The notes below the pieces were generated by a model. It was not told the origin of the DNA and did not search any database. It saw nothing but the letters and a program-made list of their open reading frames with translations. Position numbers and translations under genes: made by a program. From positions 2,075,097 to 2,139,096 of the forward strand of contig NZ_CP115468.1 in the NCBI RefSeq assembly GCF_028462125.1: a stretch of 64,000 nt of DNA, read 5' to 3'. The DNA is from Leptospira sp. GIMC2001. GTDB lineage: Bacteria; Spirochaetota; Leptospiria; Leptospirales; Leptospiraceae. Positions 53,057 through 63,442 of this stretch are shown piece after piece (position 1 is the first letter of the stretch; the number at the start of each line of letters is the position of its first letter).

Positions 53057-54979
53057 ATGAATCAAAAAAAACCAAAATATCTTATAACATTTCGAAAATT
53101 ATTGGGATTGTTGCTAATACTTTTCTGTTTGGAATTATTTTCTCAAGATGCTGAGAATCTCGAAGACAACACGATAGAACCGAAAACCACAACCAAAAAA
53201 TCTACAGAAAATAAGAATAAGAAAGCAGCAACTAATACTGCTACTGCGAAGAAGGGAGCCACTTTTACTGCGGATTGGAGAGACACGGAACTCAAAGATT
53301 TTCTTATGGGAATGAGTGCTATCATAAAAAAGAATATACTAATTGATGATAGCATCAAAGGCAAAAAAGTTACGATCATTTCCCAACAGCGTATTCGAGT
53401 TGAAGACGCCTATAATTTCATGAAATCTGTTCTGGAAGCACAAGGCTTTGGAATCATCGAAGAATCCGACATCATTAAAGTTGTAAAAATTAAGGACGCT
53501 CTAGCGAAAGCTCCGATCGTAAGAGTTGGGCGTGATCCAATTACCGAAGAAGAAGCACTCGGAAATAAAATCATTACGCAAATTGTTCCGTTAGAAAACA
53601 TAACAGGTCAAGATATAGAACCTATCCTCAAAAGAGTAACCTCACCCGACACAGATGTAATCGTCACGAGAAATTCTAACACTTTAGTTCTATCTGGCTC
53701 TTCGGCAGATATAAACAAATTATTAAAAATGGTAGAAACTCTAGACACTGCGGCTCCAACAACTGGACCTGGAGCTGTTAGTTCATCCGGCGATATTCAT
53801 ATTTATACATTAGAATACAATGAAGCAGAAAAGCTTGCTGCAATTCTAGTAAAACTGGATATGCCTGATGTTCCGGTATCAGCCGCACCTTCTTCTACTC
53901 CGAATGCCGACCCAAATGCTGATCCGGCAGCCCAAGCTGCTGCACAGGCTGCGGCGCAAGCAGCTCAACAACAAGCTATTGCTCAAGCTCAGGCAGCGCA
54001 AGCGGCCAAACCAAAAACTCCTGGAAGAATTGATAAGATCAAAGCGGTCGCCCATAAAGAATCGAATTCTATAATTGTAACTGCTTCAATGCAAGAATGG
54101 GAAGAGATACAAAGAATAATAAAAGTCCTCGATCAACCAAGAAAACAAGTTTTATTGGAAGTGTTAATTGTAGAATTAACGTCAACTGATCTAAACGACT
54201 TTGGTATAGACTGGAAGTATACGAATGTTACTGGTGAAGCTCCTAATGCCCAATTCAACACTGGACTTGCTGCTCAAGGTGGTATCATTGATTCGACTGG
54301 AAGACCAACGAATGTGAACACTTTGTCCGGTTTCTCTCTAGGTTTTTTAGGGAGGACAGGAGATCAAATTGTGGGAATTTTGAATGCGAATTCTACGAAT
54401 GAAAACTTCCATGTGCTGTCTGCTCCGCAAGTATTGACCTTGGATAACCAAGAAGCAGAAATCAATGTCGGACAGGATGTTCCGGTAAGAACTCAAAATA
54501 GAAATGCGGGACTTGGTGGAGACAATGCTGTGACTGTTGCGAACTTCGAGTATCGTCCGACAGGAATTAAGTTAAAATTCACACCTCACATTAACAAGAA
54601 CAACAAAATCACTTTAGATCTATACCAGGAAATCAAAAACGTAGCTGGTATTTCCAGTGAAGCAACTGGTGGAAACCCAACTTTTAATAAACGAGATATC
54701 AAAACAAGTATCGTGGTTGATAATATTCAAACAATCGTTATTGGTGGATTGATTTCTAATGACAAACAGAAAAAGGTTTCAAAAATCCCAATTCTTGGTG
54801 AAATTCCATTGATTGGAAACCTTTTCCGAAGAACAACCAATCAACTTCGAAAAACGAACCTCATGTTATTTTTAACACCGCATATATTGAATGATCGAAG
54901 TATGTCAGATAGAATCACAATTCAAAAGAAAATTGAACAAGAACGTGAAGAGAAAGAAAGAGATAAAAGGCTCAGATGA
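53057..54979 (+). CDS. gspD: Type II secretion system secretin GspD
   Basis: The outer-membrane pore of the system, 640 residues. It has a signal (about 10-30), a Lys/Thr-rich linker to about 65, N0 to N3 domains ([14 protein letters not shown]..., then [16 protein letters not shown] and [16 protein letters not shown]), and the secretin barrel with [23 protein letters not shown] and [16 protein letters not shown]. An Ala/Gln-rich low-complexity run (about 271-323) interrupts the periplasmic domains. The end carries a charged tail after MLFLTPHIL. It follows gspC after 16 bases. Confidence 0.95.
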   Translation: MNQKKPKYLITFRKLLGLLLILFCLELFSQDAENLEDNTIEPKTTTKKSTENKNKKAATNTATAKKGATFTADWRDTELKDFLMGMSAIIKKNILIDDSIKGKKVTIISQQRIRVEDAYNFMKSVLEAQGFGIIEESDIIKVVKIKDALAKAPIVRVGRDPITEEEALGNKIITQIVPLENITGQDIEPILKRVTSPDTDVIVTRNSNTLVLSGSSADINKLLKMVETLDTAAPTTGPGAVSSSGDIHIYTLEYNEAEKLAAILVKLDMPDVPVSAAPSSTPNADPNADPAAQAAAQAAAQAAQQQAIAQAQAAQAAKPKTPGRIDKIKAVAHKESNSIIVTASMQEWEEIQRIIKVLDQPRKQVLLEVLIVELTSTDLNDFGIDWKYTNVTGEAPNAQFNTGLAAQGGIIDSTGRPTNVNTLSGFSLGFLGRTGDQIVGILNANSTNENFHVLSAPQVLTLDNQEAEINVGQDVPVRTQNRNAGLGGDNAVTVANFEYRPTGIKLKFTPHINKNNKITLDLYQEIKNVAGISSEATGGNPTFNKRDIKTSIVVDNIQTIVIGGLISNDKQKKVSKIPILGEIPLIGNLFRRTTNQLRKTNLMLFLTPHILNDRSMSDRITIQKKIEQEREEKERDKRLR

Positions 54980-56652
54980 AAAAAACGCTTGGTGATATCT
55001 TAGTTGAGGATGGGCTATTAACAGAGAAAGATCTGCTTGAATCTCTTAAAACCCAAGCAAAATCCAATGTTCCACTAACGCATATTTTACAAAAGAAAGG
55101 ACTCGCCGGAGAAATCGATATATTGAAGTCTCTGGCAAAGCTCCATGGTTTGGAATTCCAAGAAAAAATTGAAATCACTGAAATCCATGAAGCCTTTCGA
55201 TTGGTTCCAAACAAACTCATACAAAAAAGTCGACTCGTTCCATTCGACATAAAGAAAAAAATTGTAAAAATTGCAATCTGTGATCCAACAGACCTCCATC
55301 CAATGGACGATATTCGTTCCTTTCTGAAAGGATATAGAGTTGAATTTGTTTTGGTTCCAGAGCCAGAGATAATGCGAGTGATTCATTCGCATTATGATAC
55401 AACAACATCGGACACGAAAGAACTGATGGATGAAATGGATGGTGACTTCAGTGATCTAACAGGAAGTTTAGAATCTGAAGCACTGGATTTATCTAACGAA
55501 GCACCGATTATCAAAATGGTGAACGTCATCCTTTCGCAAGCTGTTTCTGAGAGAGCTTCCGATATTCATATCGAGCCCTATGAGAAAGCACTTGTTGTGC
55601 GATACCGTGTGGACGGAATTTTGCATAAAGTTTTGAATCCACCGAAGTCATTCCATGCAGGAATATCGACTCGTATCAAAATCATGTCAAACCTCAATAT
55701 TGCTGAGAACAGACTACCTCAAGATGGAAGGATTAAACTTCGGCTTGCAGGTAAAGATGTTGATATACGGGTATCATTCATTCCTTGTCAGTATGGAGAA
55801 AGGATCGTAATGAGGGTCTTGAACAAGACGGATCAAAAATATTCTTTAGAGACAATGGGTTTATACAAGACCATTTTGGACAATTTTAGAAATCTAATTT
55901 ATAAACCCCATGGAATCATACTCGTAACTGGTCCGACTGGATCTGGAAAGTCTACTACACTATATTCTGCGTTAAGTGAACTGAACACCGAAGAGCGAAA
56001 TATTATTACCTGTGAAGATCCTGTGGAATACCAGATTGATGGAATTTCACAGATGCAAATGCAAGAAAAAATTGGTCTAACATTTGCTACAGGGCTAAGA
56101 GCAATTTTACGTCAAGACCCTGACATCGTGATGGTTGGGGAGATTCGTGATCAAGAAACAGCAAGAATCGCGATCCAAGCATCGCTTACAGGACATCTTG
56201 TATTTTCAACCTTGCATACAAATGATGCCGCCTCTGCCGTTACTAGACTTGTGGATATGGGTATTGAACCATATTTAATCACCTCAACTGTTTTGGGATT
56301 TATGGCACAGAGACTTGTTCGTTTGATTTGTAAAGATTGTAGGACGGCTTATAAACCTTCACAAAAAGAATTGGATTCTTTAGGAATCAAAGCTAAAGAT
56401 TTAAAATCTGGAGTTTTATACAAAGGAAATGGTTGTAGTTCTTGCATGAATACAGGTTACAAAGGACGAACAGGACTGTATGAACTTTTGGTTATGAACC
56501 CAGATGTCAAAAAAGTTGTGTTAGCTGGTTCTGATTCAAACAAAATTTTAGAAGTAGCTCAAAATACTGGACTATCAGTATTAAAAGAATATGGAAAACA
56601 AAAAGTTATAGATGGCGTCACCACAGTAGAAGAAGTCTTGAGGGTCAGCTAA
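54976..56652 (+). CDS. gspE: Type II secretion system ATPase GspE
   Basis: The cytoplasmic motor of 558 residues. The N-terminal GspE-type domain is at about 1-150. The ATPase has Walker [11 protein letters not shown], an Asp box with [14 protein letters not shown], Walker [12 protein letters not shown], and a four-cysteine zinc motif: CKDC and CSSC in [10 protein letters not shown] and [13 protein letters not shown]. The start overlaps gspD in ATGA. Confidence 0.95.
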   Translation: MKKTLGDILVEDGLLTEKDLLESLKTQAKSNVPLTHILQKKGLAGEIDILKSLAKLHGLEFQEKIEITEIHEAFRLVPNKLIQKSRLVPFDIKKKIVKIAICDPTDLHPMDDIRSFLKGYRVEFVLVPEPEIMRVIHSHYDTTTSDTKELMDEMDGDFSDLTGSLESEALDLSNEAPIIKMVNVILSQAVSERASDIHIEPYEKALVVRYRVDGILHKVLNPPKSFHAGISTRIKIMSNLNIAENRLPQDGRIKLRLAGKDVDIRVSFIPCQYGERIVMRVLNKTDQKYSLETMGLYKTILDNFRNLIYKPHGIILVTGPTGSGKSTTLYSALSELNTEERNIITCEDPVEYQIDGISQMQMQEKIGLTFATGLRAILRQDPDIVMVGEIRDQETARIAIQASLTGHLVFSTLHTNDAASAVTRLVDMGIEPYLITSTVLGFMAQRLVRLICKDCRTAYKPSQKELDSLGIKAKDLKSGVLYKGNGCSSCMNTGYKGRTGLYELLVMNPDVKKVVLAGSDSNKILEVAQNTGLSVLKEYGKQKVIDGVTTVEEVLRVS

Positions 56653-56654
56653 CA

Positions 56655-57884
56655 ATGGCTTTATTTACCTATGTTGCCTTTAACAAAAAAGGCAAAGAAG
56701 AGAAGGGTATAGTTGACGCAAACAATATCCAAGGTGCAAGATCCAAATTAAAAGCCAAGGGCTTGTATGTAAAAAACATACAAGAAGATAGAGAAAAGCA
56801 AGAGCGCGAATTATTCCCAATTCTATCCAAATTTCTTTATCGAATTCCAAGAAAAGATGTAGGTATATTTGCAAAACAATTAGGAACTCTACTTGGGGCA
56901 GGAATACCACTTGATAAATCTTTATCAAGTATAACGGATCAGACTGAGAACGTTTATTTAAGAAAAGTCGTAATTCAAATGAGAGCGGACATCACAGAAG
57001 GAATGTCCCTTTCTGATTCGATGAAGAAGCATCCAGACATTTTTCCAGAACAATACCCTTCATTGATATCAGTTGGAGAGCAGACAGGTGATTACGAACC
57101 GACTCTCAATCGATTGGCGGAGCTTGAAGAAAAATCCAATGAGTTAAAATCAAAAGTACAAGTTGCTATGGTATATCCATTTATCATGGGAAGTTTATCT
57201 GTTCTGGTTGCGATTTTTCTTTTGACAGTTGTAATTCCTCAGATTCAGGAATTGTTTGCACAATTTGATGCGGAACTTCCCTTGATCACTCGAATTGTAA
57301 TAGGTTTATCTAATTTGCTTACAAACTATTGGTGGGCACTCATTTTAGGGTTTGTTGTTGGAATGTATGTATTCATTCGGTTCAAGAATTCCATAGAAGG
57401 AAGAAAGAAATGGGATGCTTTTCTACTGAAAGTTCCCATTATAGGTGGTCTAATAAGAAAGGTAATGATTTCAAACTTTTCAAGGAGTTTGTCTGTATTA
57501 CTACAGAATCGTGTTCCTTTGATCACTTCATTGCAAATTGTTTCGAGAATTGTAAACCATCATACCTTTCTTACGGAAATCAATGAAGCCATAGAGAAAG
57601 TAAAAGAAGGTGGAAAACTCAGTGACGCTTTTCAAAATTCACAAATTCTCCCACAGATGGTAATAGGTATGGTTGCGGCGGGAGAAGTTTCTGATAAAGT
57701 TCCACAAATGATGGACAAATTGTCCGAAATCTATGAAGGTGAAGTTGAAAATACAATAAAATCAATGACACAAAGTTTGGAACCAATTATGATTATCGTC
57801 ATGGGTGGATTGATTTTTACAATTATGGCGGCTATTATGACGCCTATGTATACGCTCACGAAAAGCATTCAACAGAATTTTTAA
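56655..57884 (+). CDS. gspF: Type II secretion system inner-membrane platform protein GspF
   Basis: A polytopic protein of 409 residues with two T2SSF domains. The first spans LGTLLGAGIPLDKSL and SLISVGEQTGDYE. Membrane helices lie at about 172-195, 216-240 and 376-400, and the second domain has SLSVLLQNRVPLITSLQIV and VIGMVAAGEVSDKVP. GspF transmits GspE motion to the pseudopilus. It begins two bases after gspE's stop. Confidence 0.95.
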   Translation: MALFTYVAFNKKGKEEKGIVDANNIQGARSKLKAKGLYVKNIQEDREKQERELFPILSKFLYRIPRKDVGIFAKQLGTLLGAGIPLDKSLSSITDQTENVYLRKVVIQMRADITEGMSLSDSMKKHPDIFPEQYPSLISVGEQTGDYEPTLNRLAELEEKSNELKSKVQVAMVYPFIMGSLSVLVAIFLLTVVIPQIQELFAQFDAELPLITRIVIGLSNLLTNYWWALILGFVVGMYVFIRFKNSIEGRKKWDAFLLKVPIIGGLIRKVMISNFSRSLSVLLQNRVPLITSLQIVSRIVNHHTFLTEINEAIEKVKEGGKLSDAFQNSQILPQMVIGMVAAGEVSDKVPQMMDKLSEIYEGEVENTIKSMTQSLEPIMIIVMGGLIFTIMAAIMTPMYTLTKSIQQNF

Positions 57885-57897
57885 TCTTGGAGGATAT

Positions 57898-58392
57898 ATG
57901 AAAACAAACAAATCTAAATTCAAAATTGCAGGACGCAGCTTCCGTAGAGGATTGACATTGATTGAAATTGCAGTCGTGGTCATGATTTTGGGAGCGCTAA
58001 TAGCTATTGTCGCGGTGAACATCAACCCTGGTGAATTAAAAGATGATACTGCAGCTTTGCAATTGAAGAAAGACGCTCAGGAACTTCAGATGCATCTTGA
58101 AAGATATGCACAAAGATATGGAACCTATCCATCACCTGAACAAGGATTAATTGCATTGGTTGAGAAGCCAACGGTCGGTGACAATATCCCCGAAGACTAT
58201 AATCCTATCATAAAGAAGAAATCCGGTGTAGAAGATCCATGGGGAACACCATATATTTTGCGTGTTGACGAATATGGAGAATTGGCAATTTACTCACTTG
58301 GTAAAGACAAAAAAGATGGTGGAGACGGTAAAAATGCTGACTTCAATATCTTAAATGAAGATGAATACCCATCCGCTTTCAAAAGAAGGTAG
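57898..58392 (+). CDS. gspG: Type II secretion major pseudopilin GspG
   Basis: Pseudopilin of 164 residues. The prepilin peptidase site is RRG/LTLIEIAVV, with Glu at position 5 of the mature form and the hydrophobic N-terminal helix. The C-terminal domain contains TYPSPEQGL, DPWGTPYILRVDEYGELAIYSLGKD and a probable calcium-site aspartate cluster. GspG is the main filament subunit. The prepilin peptidase gene (gspO) is not in the window. GGAGG upstream of ATG gives a strong ribosome site. Confidence 0.95.
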   Translation: MKTNKSKFKIAGRSFRRGLTLIEIAVVVMILGALIAIVAVNINPGELKDDTAALQLKKDAQELQMHLERYAQRYGTYPSPEQGLIALVEKPTVGDNIPEDYNPIIKKKSGVEDPWGTPYILRVDEYGELAIYSLGKDKKDGGDGKNADFNILNEDEYPSAFKRR

Positions 58393-58415
58393 TCTGTCGT
58401 AAATAGGACAGAGTT

Positions 58416-59009
58416 TTGTTACAGACCAAAAGACTAAAGCTACGTCATGGAATGACTACAATTGAGTTGATTGTGGTCATTGCCCTGATCGGCTTTCTAT
58501 TTACCGTTACAGCCGTTAGTCTCAAAAATTTCATCATTCCATCGTCTAAAGATGTTTCTCAAGCAATTGAAGGGTCAATTAAATTTGCCTACAACCATGC
58601 CTTACTCAATCATAAAACTGTAATATTCGAAATAGACTTGGACAATCAAGTTTATAAATTGATTCGAATTGAACGCGATGATGAAGGTCTTAGAGAAGAA
58701 CAAGTTACTAAACCTAAAAAATTACCATTCAATAATAAAATAATCTCCATTGTTGATTTTTCTGGTAAAATTACAACTAGTGGAATCATTCGAATTCCTT
58801 ATAGCCACGATGGAACAGGAGTTGATTATACTTTGCTTATGGGCGAAGAGAACACGATAAAAAAATCAATTCAGGTATATCGGTACGGTGGTAAAGTAAA
58901 TACTTTGAACGGAGAAAAACTTAGAATCGTTAATCCAAACTTACAGAAAGTTGATTATGGTGTGGATGATCGAGACGACTCTGATTCTCGGGATATGAAT
59001 CGATATTAA
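58416..59009 (+). CDS. gspH: Type II secretion minor pseudopilin GspH
   Basis: A minor pseudopilin of 197 residues with prepilin site RHG/MTTIELIVVIALIGFL (Glu5). The remaining sequence has FAYNHALLNHKTVIFEID and a Ser/Asp-rich tail (DDRDDSDSRD). It starts with TTG, with AGGA seven bases upstream. Order and prepilin motif support GspH. Confidence 0.85.
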   Translation: MLQTKRLKLRHGMTTIELIVVIALIGFLFTVTAVSLKNFIIPSSKDVSQAIEGSIKFAYNHALLNHKTVIFEIDLDNQVYKLIRIERDDEGLREEQVTKPKKLPFNNKIISIVDFSGKITTSGIIRIPYSHDGTGVDYTLLMGEENTIKKSIQVYRYGGKVNTLNGEKLRIVNPNLQKVDYGVDDRDDSDSRDMNRY

Positions 59010-59010
59010 A

Positions 59011-59532
59011 ATGAGAATTAGAAATTCAAAATTTCGAAATGGATTCACTCTTATCGAAGTAGCCTTAGCTCTTGGTCTTGGTGCTTTTATAATGGCTTAT
59101 ACTTATGGCTTGATTGCAAAAGGTATCGCTATGCGAAAAGAATCTATACTTCTCGCTAATGCAGTCCATCTTGCCAAAATAAAAATGGCACAAGTAGATT
59201 CATCAACCAATATGCAGTCCGATGTAACCAAAGGAGATATTCCAGGATATCCGGGTTATAAATTCGAAACAGAAATCAAAGAAGAAGAACTCGATCTTTT
59301 AAAATTAGCTTCCGGTGATAAATCAGATAAATTAAAAGAAAAAGCACCCAAAGATCTGCTAGGTGATAAGGATGCAGGACTCAATGATATTCTTAAGAAT
59401 AGAGGGCAGGCAAAAGGTTCCGAAACGGGTGGATTGATAAAGGTTTTCCGAGTTAAAGTTTCTATTACTTATCCACTCGGAAAAGATGGAACTGTATATT
59501 CCGTCGAAACATTTCGAGCAACAAAATACTGA
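59011..59532 (+). CDS. gspI: Type II secretion minor pseudopilin GspI
   Basis: A 173-residue minor pseudopilin. The cleavage site is RNG/FTLIEVALALGLGAF with Glu5 and a hydrophobic helix; the C-terminal part ends in VSITYPLGKDGTVYSVETF, typical of GspI. A Lys/Asp-rich loop (about 90-130) is inserted compared with short GspI proteins. It begins one base after the gspH stop and forms the pseudopilus tip with GspJ and GspK. Confidence 0.85.
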   Translation: MRIRNSKFRNGFTLIEVALALGLGAFIMAYTYGLIAKGIAMRKESILLANAVHLAKIKMAQVDSSTNMQSDVTKGDIPGYPGYKFETEIKEEELDLLKLASGDKSDKLKEKAPKDLLGDKDAGLNDILKNRGQAKGSETGGLIKVFRVKVSITYPLGKDGTVYSVETFRATKY

Positions 59533-59539
59533 TAAGCAA

Positions 59540-60223
59540 ATGAAATTAACTAGAATAAATTATTTAAAATCATTTTACCGACATCAAAGTAAAAGAAATA
59601 AATTGCGCGTCGGTATGACATTGATTGAGATTTCCATTGTGGTTATGTTGATGTCAGTTTTGTTTACTGGGATTTTCACAACATTCTTTATGGCGTTAAA
59701 AATTTCTAGAGAGGCAGATCCACCAGATGGCACAACTCGACCTCTCCTAATGCAATCCATTGAGAATATTCGAAGTACTTTGTCTAGAACCTATTTTTTT
59801 GAAAGCCAGAAGAGGCTTGTTTTTATAGGCAAGAATGACGGTGGTCCAGGCGAGCGAAATGATAGAATCGTATTTGCCTCAGCTCATCCCAATGCAGAAG
59901 AAACGGATACACCTTCCGTGAGAGAAGTATCGTTTTATCTAAAAAAAATGGAATCAAAAGCGGGGCTTTTTCAATTGATTCGAAGAGAAGATGATATGGT
60001 TGATAATGTTCCTCTTACTGGAGGGGTAGAGCATGTTTTACTTGAAAATGTGAAAAGTTTTCAAATGAAATATTCAGAAAGAGGAGATAAATGGTTGGAT
60101 GAGTGGAATTCCAAAACCAATAAAAAAATTCCCAGATTGATACGAATTGAAATCATTGCCTTAGTAGGAAACCAATTTTTAAAATATGAAAGTCTTGCGC
60201 ATCCAGGGATTCTCTTTAAATAG
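59540..60223 (+). CDS. gspJ: Type II secretion minor pseudopilin GspJ
   Basis: A minor pseudopilin of about 227 residues. The cleavage motif RVG/MTLIEISIVVMLMSVLF is preceded by a long basic leader of about 25 residues (MKLTRINYLKSFYRHQSKRNK). The C-terminal domain includes VLLENVKSFQMKYSERG and a WLDEWNS stretch found in GspJ. I chose the ATG at 59540; the frame is open from 59486 within gspI. It overlaps gspK by 38 bases. Confidence 0.85.
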   Translation: MKLTRINYLKSFYRHQSKRNKLRVGMTLIEISIVVMLMSVLFTGIFTTFFMALKISREADPPDGTTRPLLMQSIENIRSTLSRTYFFESQKRLVFIGKNDGGPGERNDRIVFASAHPNAEETDTPSVREVSFYLKKMESKAGLFQLIRREDDMVDNVPLTGGVEHVLLENVKSFQMKYSERGDKWLDEWNSKTNKKIPRLIRIEIIALVGNQFLKYESLAHPGILFK

Positions 60224-61286
60224 AAAAAGACGAAAAGGTTCCATGGTTATCCTTCTTGTGGTGGCCGTTGGAACTGCGGCTTTTTTTACAGCTACTAAAT
60301 TCTCAGAAGATTCTTTGGTCGAGTATCGAATCAGCATTCAAGAAGCAGATGGGTTCAAGGCAAATTCTCTAGCCAAGGCTGGTTTTTTGGGGGGAATTGG
60401 AGCACTCAAGAAAATTCCAGAAGAAGTGTTGTATCAATCTGGGATTGCGTTTGATCCGCCACCAATTCCACTTGGAGGAGGAGTAATTTACTATTCGATG
60501 ATTCCAGAAGATGGAAAAATCAATATGAATGGTTTAGTGAAACTCTACGATGATCAACCCAATCAGCGTATGATTGAAATTGTAACTCGGCTGTATACTC
60601 AGTTTGGAATAAAAAGAGAGTTGATCTATCCCGTGATTGATTGGATTGATACAAACACCCAAGAAATGGGCGGTGGCGCAGAATACTATTATTACTCAAG
60701 ACTCAAACCACCTAGAAAGATTAAGAATGCCCCATTTTATTCCATGTCAGAATTACTAAGTGTCAAGGGTTATGATAGAAAAATGGTCTATGAGACTTTA
60801 AAAATGGAAGACTATGACAAGAATAATTCCGATAGTTTTAAAACGGATGAAGAGAAGGCTTTAATCAGTGATAAGGACTTTGTTCTCTCGAATAATATAA
60901 CTGCTTATTTACCTTTTGGGGATACATACGATGACAGAATAAATATCAATGCAGCTCCTTATCATGTTTTGATGTCTATGTCAGATTTTATGACCAAAGC
61001 TGCTGTCATGAAGATTTTAAAATTGAAATTAAAAAAGAATGGGTATATCAAAGAATTGAAAGATCTAGAAAATGAACCAGAATTTCAGGCTAAATCTGCT
61101 GGGAATTTAACTCTCTACAAGGAACTCGCTGGCGAGGGGACTGATGTATCTGGTGGACGAATCAAGACAAAAGGTGAAATATACAAAGTGATCGGTGTTG
61201 GAATTATAAAAGATAAAGTGGTTAGACGTGTAACTGGTATATTCGATTTACCGAATGATACAATGTTATATTATACGGAAGATTGA
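60186..61286 (+). CDS. gspK: Type II secretion minor pseudopilin GspK
   Basis: The large tip pseudopilin, 366 residues. It has a basic leader and KGSMVILLVVAVGTAAFF at the start, where position 5 lacks the usual Glu, as in known GspK proteins. The SAM-like domain with VIDWIDTNTQEMGGGAEYYYYS and SMSELLSVKGYDRK is family-typical, as is DDRININAAPYHVLMSMSDF. It caps the pseudopilus with GspI and GspJ. The start at 60186 overlaps gspJ. Confidence 0.9.
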   Translation: MKVLRIQGFSLNRKRRKGSMVILLVVAVGTAAFFTATKFSEDSLVEYRISIQEADGFKANSLAKAGFLGGIGALKKIPEEVLYQSGIAFDPPPIPLGGGVIYYSMIPEDGKINMNGLVKLYDDQPNQRMIEIVTRLYTQFGIKRELIYPVIDWIDTNTQEMGGGAEYYYYSRLKPPRKIKNAPFYSMSELLSVKGYDRKMVYETLKMEDYDKNNSDSFKTDEEKALISDKDFVLSNNITAYLPFGDTYDDRININAAPYHVLMSMSDFMTKAAVMKILKLKLKKNGYIKELKDLENEPEFQAKSAGNLTLYKELAGEGTDVSGGRIKTKGEIYKVIGVGIIKDKVVRRVTGIFDLPNDTMLYYTED

Positions 61287-61287
61287 A

Positions 61288-62913
61288 ATGATATACGATC
61301 AGTATTTAGCAATTGATTACGGTTCCAAATTTATCAAAGGAATTTTATTCAAAAATGTATTAGGAACAACAACAGCAATTCGACTTGAAACTCTCCCTAT
61401 CGTTCATCTGGCAGATGAAGAAGGAGATGAATATGAATACAATATCATAAGATTCATTCAAAGTTTTTTTCCCGAAGAATCAAAATTCCTTACCAATTTA
61501 TCTCTTGATCGGTTGTTCATCAGAGATCTTGTAATCCCACTTACCACAGAAAAAGCTGTTCGCGAAGTGATTCCTTTCGAAGTAGAAAATAAATTGCCAT
61601 TTCCTTCTGAGACCATGGAGGTTCTGGGAGTTCTCGCAAGAATGGATTCGGAGAATTCTTTTGTTGTAACTTTTAATGTTAAACATGAAGAACTCAGTCG
61701 AGTAATGAGTCCATTCAATCGGGGTGACGCAAGAGTCGCATGTCTCTCGGTTGATTCTTTGGCCCTATCATCACTATTCCACAAACTTGATAAAAATACT
61801 CTTGATCAAAGCTATCTCGGCCAGATCGATATCGGATCTCAACTTTCTGTCTTCAATGCAGTTCATAATGGAAAATTGTATCATACAAGAAGCATCCATT
61901 TGGGTTCACAGAATCTTACAGAAATGTTAGCTGAAGAATTATCTATCGATGATGAGGATGCCGAAGATTTTAAAATTCTATTGTCTCCATTTCTATTCGA
62001 AGGAAGCGATGAATTTCCTGAAAGTCTAGAATACTATAAAAAGAAATATAAAATTACTAATTCTATTTGGAAATCAATACGCTCAAAAACGGAAATATTT
62101 GGTAAAAAAATAGTTTCCGAAATCGAAAAATCAATATTCTCTTTAATTGATACTGAAAGACCGCAGACAATCTACATCTCTGGCGGTGGATCGAAATTAG
62201 CTGGTCTAGGAAGATTTATAAGTTCACATTTGGAAATCCCAATCAAAGAATATGATTTTCTTGATATTCAGGATCCTTCTTATATTCAAGCACTGGCAAC
62301 TGGGAATCACTATCAACAAAAATCATCCGATCAGATTGATTTCTTAACTACCGATTTTGCAAAGAGACTCAATAAGAATAGTTTCAAAATAGGAAATTTT
62401 TTACCACACTTGATTCTCGCTGGAATATCAGTTTTTCTACTTGCTGCTGTTTTTGTTTTCGGAATCATCATTGATAAAAGAAAAATCAGCCAGAATCGTC
62501 AAATCCTAGTTGAAAAATATAGATCTGGCTTTGGAGAAGAACCTTCGGATCCGGAATTGGTTATTCAATCAGCAATATCTAAACTAAAAGCTGAGCAGAA
62601 AAAAACGGAAATTTTTCGCTTATTCTTAAATAAAGAGAGTATGCTTGATATACTCACTGAGACTTCGGAGTTTTTTCCAGACAAGGAATCACTCCCATTC
62701 ATTTTGGAGAATTTTACATTTGAAGGTTCAGAAGTTAGCATTCAAGGAAAAGTAAATGAATACCCAGATATCGGAGTCATCGAATCTGGACTCGCTAAAT
62801 CTTCCAAATTCAAAAATGTGAAAGTCATGAACAAAAGATTGATATCTGGAGTTACAAAATTCAAAGTTTCTTTTAAATTGAAAATGGAGATAGTGAGCCC
62901 AGACTCAGAGTAA
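61288..62913 (+). CDS. gspL: Type II secretion protein GspL (PilM-like ASKHA plus periplasmic domain)
   Basis: About 541 residues from the ATG at 61288. An actin-like cytoplasmic domain (YLAIDYGSKFIKGILF, then YISGGGSKLAGLGRFI) is followed by a membrane helix near 378-400 and a periplasmic ferredoxin-like domain. GspL recruits GspE to the membrane. The upstream frame to 61255 overlaps gspK and is unlikely. The next gene, gspM, is two bases on, as usual. Confidence 0.85.
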   Translation: MIYDQYLAIDYGSKFIKGILFKNVLGTTTAIRLETLPIVHLADEEGDEYEYNIIRFIQSFFPEESKFLTNLSLDRLFIRDLVIPLTTEKAVREVIPFEVENKLPFPSETMEVLGVLARMDSENSFVVTFNVKHEELSRVMSPFNRGDARVACLSVDSLALSSLFHKLDKNTLDQSYLGQIDIGSQLSVFNAVHNGKLYHTRSIHLGSQNLTEMLAEELSIDDEDAEDFKILLSPFLFEGSDEFPESLEYYKKKYKITNSIWKSIRSKTEIFGKKIVSEIEKSIFSLIDTERPQTIYISGGGSKLAGLGRFISSHLEIPIKEYDFLDIQDPSYIQALATGNHYQQKSSDQIDFLTTDFAKRLNKNSFKIGNFLPHLILAGISVFLLAAVFVFGIIIDKRKISQNRQILVEKYRSGFGEEPSDPELVIQSAISKLKAEQKKTEIFRLFLNKESMLDILTETSEFFPDKESLPFILENFTFEGSEVSIQGKVNEYPDIGVIESGLAKSSKFKNVKVMNKRLISGVTKFKVSFKLKMEIVSPDSE

Positions 62914-62914
62914 A

Positions 62915-63442
62915 ATGTTTAATCAATTAAATGAAAGAGAAAGAGTCTTTGTTTTCGCGGGAATTCTGCTTATTGTAGTTATGAGTTTATTCCTGGTCTT
63001 CAACAAGGCATTTGAACTTAGGCGAGAACTTTCGGAGACCGTCAATGAAACAATGTCTCAAGCAACTCAATTAGATCGCATCATAAACGATTACAAATAC
63101 TACCAATCTCTCGAGACTGGTGGTCAAGACGAAGATGTCAATCAAATGTATTCCAAATTAGATCAGATTCTGATAAGATACAATTTAAAAGAAAAAGTAT
63201 CTACCATGAAAGATTCAAGCAATACCATTCGAAAAGAGTATTCACAAATTACAATCGATGTAAGTTTTCGATCTGTAATATTAAATGATATTATTAAGCT
63301 AGTTTACGACATCGAAAAAAATAAACAAATCAATGCAAAAGTGGACTATTTAGATTTTCGTAAACCATTCCAAGACAAAGAAGTTTATGACATCAATATG
63401 AAGATTTCTTCATTTAAAAAATTGGGCAAGGGGGAATCATGA
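62915..63442 (+). CDS. gspM: Type II secretion protein GspM-like
   Basis: A 175-residue protein with an N-terminal membrane helix (VFVFAGILLIVVMSLFLVF, about 11-29), a coiled-coil-like region (LRRELSETVNETMSQA type, about 36-60) and a small C-terminal domain. Position after gspL and the layout match GspM, which pairs with GspL in the inner membrane. GspM proteins are poorly conserved, so the call leans on gene order. It overlaps the next gene in ATGA. Confidence 0.78.
   Translation: MFNQLNERERVFVFAGILLIVVMSLFLVFNKAFELRRELSETVNETMSQATQLDRIINDYKYYQSLETGGQDEDVNQMYSKLDQILIRYNLKEKVSTMKDSSNTIRKEYSQITIDVSFRSVILNDIIKLVYDIEKNKQINAKVDYLDFRKPFQDKEVYDINMKISSFKKLGKGES

Noticed and set aside
61458..61784. 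108-residue minus-strand frame inside gspL
   Set aside because: Antisense shadow of a gene with clear ASKHA motifs; serine/arginine-rich composition typical of such shadows.
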